NCBI GenBank assembly: GCA_013396525.1
Contig: VWYX01000674.1
Span: 186,001 to 250,000 of the forward strand
DNA length: 64,000 nucleotides
Direction of reading: 5' to 3'
Source: Chaetorhynchus papuensis
Lineage: Eukaryota > Chordata > Aves > Passeriformes > Rhipiduridae
The notes under the pieces are model-generated. The model was not told the origin of the DNA. It saw only the letters and a list, made by a program, of their open reading frames with translations, and searched no databases. Numbering within the stretch: position 1 is the stretch's first letter; every line of letters begins with the position of its first letter. Of the stretch, positions 51,001 to 61,100 are shown piece by piece. The position numbers were made by a program, and so were the translations under genes.

Positions 51001-52000
51001 CCTAACAGCTCCCACTGAAGAGCAAAGCTGGGCTGAAGGAGTTGTGAAGTTTTTTACCACATTGTCTTCTCTGTCATTCTCCCTTGCTCTGTGTTAGCAA
51101 AACTAAGAGATGTGTTCATTGGAGCTCTGTAGGGATAGCCCAGGGAACGACTGTATGAGTACAGAATTTTTGAGAGTTGTGTGTGGTGTTTTTTCTTCGG
51201 AGCAATTTTGCATTTTGCTCATTCATTGCAATTAAATACAACGGTGATAACTTTTTTCAGTTCCTCTAGATTTAATAAAGCAGAGTAATATAATTTCAGG
51301 TGGGGACTAATTTTTCCATTTTGCTGTTAGAAATGTTTGGAATCTCAGTGGTGCTCTGTGTGACACCTCTTCCTTCCCCACCAGGCAAAAGTGGATTTGA
51401 GTGCCAAAGATGAATATACCAGAAAATCTCCTGAATCGGTCATACTCCCAAAATGTCAGAGTGGCAAGAGTTGTGTAAGCCCTGCAGGTTCAGTTAGACC
51501 TTAAAACCTGGATTTGTAGCTTAAGGAGTCCTTCGGGAAGCCCCCCTTCCTCCCTCTGAGCTTACAAGGAGACCCAGTGTCCCTGAAAGTAATGTAAAAT
51601 AGGTCCTCAGGAAAATCACCTTTGGTGGTACCTGGCAGCATACCAGTTTCAGTACTGTTCAGAAGAACTGTATCAATGTCCTCTCCTCATGGAACTGAGT
51701 TATGTTTGTGATACAGGAAACTTAGTGCTACCTCTGCACAAAAGCATCGTATTGAAGTTTTTCTGCAACAGAAAGTGATGGAGGGTTATTCCAGCTCTAA
51801 ATTCCGGTACATCTCTGTCCCTGGGAAGCACTGCATACTTCCTACACTATTGCCATTACAGTTATGACAGATAATGTTCTTGTTTCTTATGCAGCTGATG
51901 CTTAACCTACTGTGGTGCCTTTAAAGACAAGTGAACAACAAGTCTTTGCCCTGTAGTTATTCTTCCTTTCCTTCATGGAGCTTTCTCCTTTCCTCCACAG
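45011..52000. other. Last 7 kb of intron 1, no recognised gene
   Basis: Mostly unique sequence. A block at about 45150-45260 resembles an old sauropsid repeat (see findings). A short GGGAGA-type stretch lies near 49481-49497. The section ends in the exon 2 acceptor. No gene or RNA gene recognised. Confidence 0.65.
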
Positions 52001-52152
52001 TTTGTCAAGGGACAAATAACAAGCTGACCCAACTGGGACATGTGGAAGACCATTTCACCAGCCTGCAGAGGATGTACAACAATTGCGAGGTGGTACTCAG
52101 CAACCTGGAGATTACATACGTGGAGCACAATCGTGACCTCTCTTTCCTGAAG
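52001..52152 (+). CDS. EGFR: EGFR exon 2 (start of domain I)
   Basis: 152 bp, the same length as human exon 2. It starts two bases into a codon (phase-1 junction with exon 1), reads VCQGTNNKLTQLG and ends SFLK before donor GTTAGT. This is the N-terminal part of the L1 beta-helix. Human ligand-contact positions Leu14, Thr15, Gln16, Gly18 and Tyr45 are all kept. The unusual N-N-C sequon at human Asn32, reported to be glycosylated, is also kept. Read-through into intron 2 would add about 20 codons before a stop. Confidence 0.97.
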
Positions 52153-55100
52153 GTTAGTGTTTGTGGCCAGTGGGGCTTTCTCTGCTACAGCAAATCCTAT
52201 TCCATTTTTTAAGTGGAAAGGATCAGCTACTGATAAAACTCTGTGGTGATCCAAAAACATAGCTAGCTAATGTCAGAGGAATCACAGCTCACAGTCTTAA
52301 GCATACCTGTAGGCTGCAGGATGCTCTCAATCCTACTATATAAATCAGGTGCTTTGAGAAACAGCTTTTCAAGCACTTGCCAGCCTGTGCTGGGTGCCAT
52401 GCAGGTGGGTTTCTTCTTATTTATAATTAAAATTACATCCTTACCCGTTACCTCACTTCCCAGAGAGCAAAAGGCTTTGTGGAGCTGTTGGACAAAGCAA
52501 AGCACAAAGCAAGTGGCAGATTTTGAAGTGTGGAGGCCTTTTCCCTGCCCTCCAAACTGCAATCCCTTCCCTGCCATGGTGGTGAGTGCCCTTCCAGCCT
52601 GAAGTGCTCACACCCTCAGCAGGCAGGCAAGTCCTGTGCAATAACTTCCCACATGGATTCTTGAAGTGATCGTCAAGATAATCCCCTGTGGTTGACACAT
52701 GGGCTACTCCCATCTCAACATTTGTTTTGTGCACAAGTGCATGAGCAATTACGGCAAGCTGAGGAGAGAATGGACAGGGGACAAATGTTAAAATGCAGCT
52801 GCAGCATGGGGAGGAGCTATGGCTGACATGGGGACCTCCAGGTTCTCCACCAGCAAGTAACAAGCAAGATCAAAAAATCTATGGTTTGAACATATGGGTT
52901 ACAAATATGATGGTACGGCCATTCTTCATTCTCAAACAAAACTAGACCATGAAGCTCAGGGTTCCGAGGAATGTAATGAGTCTCTGGAAAATTCACTGGT
53001 AGTCTTCATAGAAAAGGAAAATATCCTAAGCAGTAGCCTGAAGGTTTTTCACTTGCGGTGATTTTTGTTGGGGTAGAAATGCATACATTTCACAGTGCAA
53101 GACAAGAATTAACCCACATGCAGGAGCAGTACTTCACTTGTCTTTTTGTCCTGTAAAGATATATATTATTAAAAAAGGAGAAGATTGCCTAATCTTCCCC
53201 TCTGATGAGCAAGGGAAGGGGCACAGAAGAGAGAATGTAAAAGCCTGAATCAGGTGGCGTATCTGTGCTGCCAGTTGTTGAAGTTTAGGCAAGTATTTAT
53301 GGGAAGCATCACACCTAGTTACCATTTCATGCATGCTTGCCCTTTTCTCCTGCATCCCCTTGTCGGCCCCACTTGGGGACAGAACAGCGGTATGCTGGAC
53401 CTTTGGAATGACCCCCTGGTAGCTGCTCATAGGGTGAGTTTTACATGCTTAACCAGCAAAGTTTTTCACATAGTCCCTTTTTGTTCTTAGATTTATTTAT
53501 TTTTAATGAGATTTTAGTGGTCTGTCATTCCTTAAAATTGAAAGATGGTGGATTGGAGGAATGGGAGGAAGAAAGTGGTTATTGAAGAGTACTATGGATC
53601 AAGCACCTTGTTTCTTCTGTTGTTCTCTCAGACAATACAGGAGGTTGCAGGCTACGTGCTCATTGCACTTAACATGGTGGATGTCATTCCCCTGGAAAAC
53701 CTCCAGATCATCCGAGGCAACGTGCTGTACGACAACTCTTACGCCCTGGCAGTTTTATCCAACTACCACATGAATAAAACCCAGGGACTCCGACAGCTGC
53801 CAATGAAGCGGCTTTCAGGTGAGACACGGGCAAGTGGTGGAGGCACCTCTAAAGCCAACTTCAACTGCTAGCTTGTTGGTGCCAAGATCTGATTGGAGAT
53901 TGCCTCTCAAAGTCATATGCCATCAAACCCTGCTTTAAAAGCAAGGATCTGAATGTAGTTTCCTAATTGCTTTCCTGCTAGCCAGTCTTCTGCAAAAGAC
54001 AAAGAAAATTCATCAAGATTCATTTTTGTTCCCGAAACTGGCAAAGAAGCATCCATTTGTTATTTTGTATCGTTTGATTCCAGTGCATACATACCAATAT
54101 TTTCTGTTAGATCCCTGTGGGGACTGGTGATTTGTGTGTTGGTGTCTCACACAGTCTCTGGCTGTGCACACCAGCAGTGCCATCTCTGCTGAGTGCCGTG
54201 GGCCCTAGAGGTGGCACCAGGCAGAAGGCTACACGTAGTGGCATCTTTGTGGTATCCAACAACAACCGACTCTGCAGAACCCATCAGTCTGATCCTGGTG
54301 TTAGTTACACCATCCGGAGTGCTGATGCCATGCAGGTTGTTCTTTTCTGTCAGTGTCATGTGACTGAGGGGGAGAAAGATGTGACTTATTTCTCTTTCTT
54401 TAAATCTGAGACATTTTGGGGATGTCTCTGGAGCAAATCAGGGATTTGCTTTACTTACTAGTTTTTTTGGTTTCTGTAATAGAAATTCTCAATGGAGGTG
54501 TTAAAATCAGCAACAACCCCAAACTGTGCAACATGGACACTGTTCTTTGGAATGACATCATCGACACAAGCAAGAAGCCTCCCACCGTGCTTGAATTTGC
54601 AAGCAACCTGTCTTCTTGTGAGTATTAACCTACCGAAAGTGCTACGTGTCCCCTTCCATTGCAGAGAGTAAAATGAACATCCCATCTTTCATCTGCAGTG
54701 AGTTCCTGGTCCAACAGTTTCTAACAAAGGCCACCAACCCCTGTTCCAAGAGAAGTGCTTTCATTTCTGCACCACTGGCCTAAGATAGAATTTTTCATGA
54801 TGGTTGGGTCCTTAACTCATAGCTCAGCAAAGTTCTTGGGAATGTTTCTGTTGGTTTAAGACAGTACCCTGCATATGTGCTCTTCAAAGACAGCTCAGAA
54901 AAACGTGCATTCATTTGCTTTCCAGCAATCTTCTGTTTACAGTGTGAGGCTCTGGTCTAGAAAACCCATATGGGTACCTTCATGGAGTTACTTGAAACCT
55001 TTTTAGAGCTAAGGCCCAGGCTGAGTGCTGTAAAATTCTCCTGTTTTGGGCTGCATAGATTACTCTGGCAAAAGTAACAATAAACAGGTAGATAAATCTG

Positions 55101-58100
55101 ATGCTTCAGATCAACAGGGAGATGAGGGGATATTTAAAAGTTTGTATAGCATATGCTTGGAGTAGGCTTAAGCTAATCCTTCAGCCTTACGAGTCCCTCA
55201 TAAAATCCCATCATTTCACAGAAGGCAGGGTTTCTTTTCATTTCTGAGCATTTCATTTCTGGCTCTATAAATTGGCAGGAAAACATATTTTCTTTATCTT
55301 CTTCCAGTTGCGTAATTGTCTGAGGGCTAATAGCCAATTTCTGTGTTGACTTATTTTTCTACGGAGCCCTGGCGTAATCAAGGAGTTGCAAACTATACAT
55401 GTCAGCACAGGAGGTTTGGCTCTGAACACCACAGAAATGTTAACCTTTAACTTTTCAACTTAAAAAAAAAAGTAGTTCTTTGGTCCCACACCAAATCAAT
55501 CAACTCTTGGACAAGTATTGGCATTTGTTCAGCTATTAGATGGCTGACGGGGGGAAGGCGAATCACATGTTGTTAGTGAGAAGAAGCCCTCTAGTAGGAA
55601 ATGCCTTTTAAATGTAGTGAATTCCACATTAATCTGCTAAGACAGCCTTTTATGGCTTTAATAATGATCCCATGCTCTAAAATAAGTTGTTTCTCTGGGA
55701 CTTTGCTTGTCATTAAGAGAAAGAAAAAAGAAGAGAGTAAGGAGGGAGGGATGGGAAAGAAGCCAGCACTGAGCCCTCAAGGTCAGGCAAGGTGTCCATC
55801 CATCCTGCCCACCTCTCCATCAATAGTCCATCTGCAGCATAGTCCTACACCGAGGAGTATTTTTGGCAGAGGATAGGAGAAGGGCACGAAGCAGACAAGT
55901 CAAATTACTTTGTGGTCAGAGTAGCTGGTAGTTGCCTGTGAATCCCGTCGGATTTGTTTTCTTTTTAGAACTGCGTTGTTCAGAAACACTGATTTACATG
56001 TGGCCTGTAGAGAGCAGCTGGCACATGCCTGACTGCAAGCCAGTGGTGACTTGCCATTGCATGAAAACCCCAGCAGAAGGGCCAGCTGGGCAGTAGCTGA
56101 GATTCCTGTTCCTGGGAAAAATATGCCTCTTTCGTAAGCTAGACTGGCTGGGTATTGTGCTTGCTTGCTTCAAGGTGTGGAGGTGGAGAACTGCACGTAG
56201 GAAAGCAGAGGTGAACAGAGGATAGGGAATTAAGCTTTCAAACTTTTTGAGCACTGTTACATAGGTGCTTCCTACCCTGGTTTATCAAGGAGGAAATCTC
56301 AAGTCATTGTTTTCTGTTGTTCATGGTACATTGTTGTTTTCTTTGTTTACAGAATATTATGCTCTCTCTTGTGTTTTAGGTCCCAAATGCCATCAGAACT
56401 GCTCAGAAGACCATTGCTGGGGTCCTGGTGAACAAAACTGCCAGAAATGTAAGCCTGCAGATTAGTTAAGAAATAGCTTGTGTGCTCTAACACACATACT
56501 ACGTTTCTGTCTACTGAAAAACTAACCGTAATTATGCAGGTAGGATGCTTGCCTGATACTAAGAGAGTGGCAGAAACATCCATTTACAAGTGCTTGAGAT
56601 TTTGCAAGGGTTTATTTTTCCTAAAGTAAAGGTTGAGGAGGAACACCATGTCAATTTGCTTCACTGCTTCATCATTTCTTTTATCTCTAAAACATGGGGA
56701 AATACACCAGATTCTGTTTTGTGAAAAGTTCAGTGGAAAAACTGCTGATCTAGACATAATGCAAACAGAAGCAACATCCTACATTCAGTTTTCCATTGCA
56801 AATTGTCACCTGAACCTAAGCTTTTCGCCTGCAAATATCAAGCCAAATTTGTATGACTTAGAGCTTGAGGAAAGAGGAGCATATACCTTTTCTGTCTTCA
56901 TTTAGTGTAAGCTTCAGGTTTTGTCAGTCGGCTCTGCAGTTTGGCTCTCAGGGTGGACAGTGGCTGTGCATACAAAGCCTTTCCTGGGTTGGTTCCTGCA
57001 GCTGAGGCTGCACAGCTGTCCCAGGACCTTGCGAAACCTCAGGTCTCAGCCCTGCAAGCTTCCAGCATTTACAAACCTTCACTGGAATCAGGAGGTTGAC
57101 GAGTGCATAAAACAAGATCTTTTGCGGGCTCTTGCTTGCCTCTCCAGGCATTTGAGAATCTGGCCAACTGAAAATGTATCCCACATTTCCATACGTGGGA
57201 AAGTTTGGGGGATACGTCTCTTTCAGTTTGGATACAGAATTGTGTAGTGGAAAAAGAATGTATGATTTTAAAAAAAATCACTGTTACATACCCTGTGGCA
57301 GGCTATTTTTTGAAATAATTTTCTGTTAATTAACAACTGTGGTTTTCAGACTTACAGGAATTCCTGGTAATATTGTAACTCATTTGTGCCAACTGTGAAG
57401 TTGATAAGAGTTAGCACAGTGCACAGCTGAAATGGTCAGGGTGCTGTAATGAAGCAGAGTAGCCACGAGGTTCTTCTGGCACCTTATGCCAGGCTCTGTG
57501 GATCAGTAATTACTTTTTTAGAGAACAAACAATCCCATTTTCGGTCTCTGGTACAAAAACATGCTAGCCATTCATTTCTGGGGTTTTTAAAAATTGTTCT
57601 GATTATCTTTTTCTCTGCTTTGATGTTCAAATGGAGAAGATTTCCCAATTCTCAACAAAATGTTGCAGGCAGTTTTTGCTTCCCTGCAAAAAGCTGGAGC
57701 AGGGCCAGTTCTTCCTTCGGGTTGTTGCACTGGTGCAAACCCTGAGGGAGTTGTTTAATGAAGATAAAATTTGGCAAAGGATTTGAACGTTAAAGAAATA
57801 TAATTCAGTGTGCATATGAAATCTGCTTGTTGAGTGAGGCTCCCTTCTCTCTGCAAATTTCAGAAATATTTTAGTGCATTAAAGGGACATTTTACATCAC
57901 CACACCAACAATGTACAGTTTCCAGTTAAAGTACAGAGTCCTGGCAGTTCTGTCACATTGTTTTTCCCAAAGTTAGCACCAATTATAGTAAATTTTCTCA
58001 ATGAAATGGAGACAGATACTACCCTGTTGCCCAGCTATAAGATGCAATGACTGCACTGAGTTTTACTTGGTCTAGGCATTGATGCAACAGGGTTGTTCTT

Positions 58101-61100
58101 TCTAAGCAGGATATATTTCCTGGCTGGGATCAGAGTTCTTAGCACCTCATAAGAGCCAAGATAATTACAGGCTGAACATGACCCCTTCTTACCACCACCC
58201 ACACTCGCTCTCACCCCTCCCAAACTTTGGCCTTAAATGAGGACAGAATGTCCCATGAGGAAAATCTAGCACAGAACCTGCACCAGACCCTTTCTCCATA
58301 TTTCTTGATCTCATTGCAGCAAGTACAGCTGACGTTTTTCATTTTTTCTTGTCTCTTCCAGTAACAAAAGTCATCTGTGCTCAGCAGTGCTCTGGCCGGT
58401 GCAGGGGAAAGGTGCCCAGTGACTGCTGCCACAACCAGTGTGCTGCGGGGTGCACGGGGCCTCGGGAGAGTGACTGCCTGGTAATGATGCTGCACCACCA
58501 CCATCATGGCCTCAACCCCTGGCACAGCGAGCAGGGCTGTCAGCTGTGTGTCCTCCAGCCCTCTTCAGCCCCAGAAAGCCTCCTGAGAGATGCTGACCTG
58601 GAGGGTGCTCCAGGGCTTCCCTGCACGGGTGGTTGGTGGGAGGGAAGATGACATGAACTTCACAGCACCCTTAGCTGCTCTTTGCTGACTCTGCCCATGG
58701 ACGTTCCCACTGTGTTCCAAACCACTGTTAGTGCCTTTGACTGCCCAGTCAGTTCAGTGTTGTTGCAGAGCACCTAAGTGCTTGCTATAGGCAACTTCCC
58801 CACATGAGCAGAGCCCACAGCTGCCCCCACAGTGCAGCCGTTTTCCAGGCCAGCACAGCTTTGCCTGGTGCTCCTTAGCACTAGCCAGTAATAATCTTGG
58901 TTTGCTAAAGCAAGAGCTTGTAAGGGGAATAAGATGTGATGGATCTTCATTTTTTTTTGCATTTCATTGCACTTGAGGCACGAAATCCAGGTTTCCCTTT
59001 CTGCTTTTGACTTGCTACAAAAGCACTGTGTTTGGGGAACCCTGGGGCAGTGAAGAGAGAAGAATCAAATGTAGTTTCTTTAGGGAATAAAAGTCCCATT
59101 GCTTTTCCACAAGAGTTTCAGGGGTTTGGTGCATGCTGTGGTTTTAACTCTTCCCCATGTTTGCACTACACTTCATTCTGAATTAAGTGACATCTGAGTA
59201 ATCACCATAGAAATCATCCAACTTGGATATTATTGTTGTTACCTCTATTCCTGGTTTCTTTTTAGGATGGTTCTGGCTCACGGAGAAGACAGTTACTCTC
59301 TCTCATCTGGAAAGCCAGAGGAGAAGAAAGGGAAAAAGAGAGTCATTATTAATTTAATGCAGATTTAGATTGGAAGAACCAACTTGCCCTTCATAAATAC
59401 CTGCTAAATTGTTCATTACCTGCAGCCAAATATAATGGCTGCAGTTTAATATTTAGCCAGAAAAGTCAGTAATTGGCAGGAAAGGACTTGATTTGATTTA
59501 GGTTATTAAAAAGTGGCCAAGAAAAGTACGGTTTGTCTTGATCTGGTTGCTGCTTGTAGGGAAAATTTTTCTGTCTAAGGCATGCAGATTTGCCCCTGTT
59601 CCCACGTGAATCCCAGCAGCTTTCCACCAGAGTGCCAAAGTTTCTTGTTCAGAAAAACAAAAGCTCGTGGTGTTTTTTTAAAAAAAATATTAAACTCCAT
59701 TGCCCCACCTGAAGCAACCTTTCACCTTCAAAGCCTGAAAGACCATCCCTGTATCCACTTGGGGTTTCCATTAGAGCTAAGCAGGAAGCAGATGAGGCCA
59801 TCAGAGTGTTTTAAAGACCTAATGTAAAGTCACTCTCACTTTTTAAGGAGAAGGCAACTTAATGGGTGCTGTTGTTCCATGACAGGCATGCCGCAAGTTT
59901 CGGGATGATGCTACGTGCAAGGATACATGTCCCCCCTTGGTCCTGTATAACCCCACCACTTACCAGATGGATGTGAACCCTGAAGGAAAATACAGCTTCG
60001 GAGCCACTTGTGTGAAGGAATGTCCACGTAAGTTCATTTCACGTTGCAGCCCCAGAGGAGGTGGGGGGTTGGAGAAAAGTGGGAAGGGTCCTGTGTCATC
60101 CCTCTGTGTTGTGGCCAGGTGAAAGAGCATTTATTCTCTTCAGCTTCTGTGGGAACTGAGAACAGGGGACAAAGTGAGAATCTTCAGTCTACATCCATCA
60201 CCTTACCTGATTTTAATCTTCGTATTTTGACTTTTGAAAATTTTTCTTTTGGTGAAGAGAAAGGCATCTTCTAAAAACCATTAAAACAATGGCTATATGG
60301 GATCAATCCTATGGATTACCAAAGCATTTTCAACTCTTAACTGGTTCTTAATTAGGACTGTTAAAAAGTAATTGGTTCTAACACTCCCTCTCAAGGCCTG
60401 TGATCATTGTTTTCTCTACAGATGCTTGCTTTTCATTTCTTGCTGTTCCATTTCTGTATTTTTTTAATCCATCAAGACTTGAATGTTGTGTTATCCTTCT
60501 GTGACCACTCTCCTCTCCGTAAAATGGTGATAGCACTGTATGTTCATCTACCTTCAAATGATCTTTGTGACTACTCGTAGTTAATGCCTGTACTTTCCTG
60601 AGTGCGCCAAAAGCTCGAACCCCCTTTTCCTTACGAGTATTGAAGTGCTTGACTGGCCCCCAAAGCATCCCTCTTGTATTTCAGTCACATTTGCATCCTT
60701 TTTTTTTTCCAGACAACTACGTGGTGACAGACCACGGCTCCTGTGTTCGCTCATGCAATGCTGATACTTACGAAGTGGAAGAAAACGGTGTTCGGAAGTG
60801 TAAAAAGTGTGATGGGCTGTGCAGCAAAGGTATAAAAAGCACAGAATGAACCAGTAAGGCTTTGAGATGATTGAGAACTTACTAGAAAAAGTGCAGGGAG
60901 TTCTGATCACAGTTAAGTGCAAATTCAATATAAATCAGATCCAGTGGTATTTTGGAGATATGACAAGTGGCTTGATCAGGAAACATGACTGTGGAGCATG
61001 CTCTCCAGGTGGGATACACCACGAGTACAGTAGATAAGTTGTGTGCATGTATGTCTTGCCTTCTCCTCCATTTGTCCTTGCCGGTGTCTCATCAGTGGGA

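Larger units (their letters stand above)
1..52000 (+). other. EGFR: EGFR intron 1, 3' portion
   Basis: Non-coding sequence ending in a good acceptor (pyrimidine-rich tract then CCTCCACAG at 52000). Open frames here are short, overlap on both strands and match no protein family I recognise. No CpG island and no signal-peptide exon ending in the expected phase-1 donor is visible, so exon 1 is inferred to lie upstream. EGFR intron 1 is also very long in mammals (over 100 kb in human), which fits. In mammals this intron carries enhancers; none can be proven from sequence here. Confidence 0.85.

Noticed and set aside
1..52000. EGFR exon 1 or its promoter inside the window
   Set aside because: No CpG-rich region and no signal-peptide coding sequence followed by a phase-1 donor was found.
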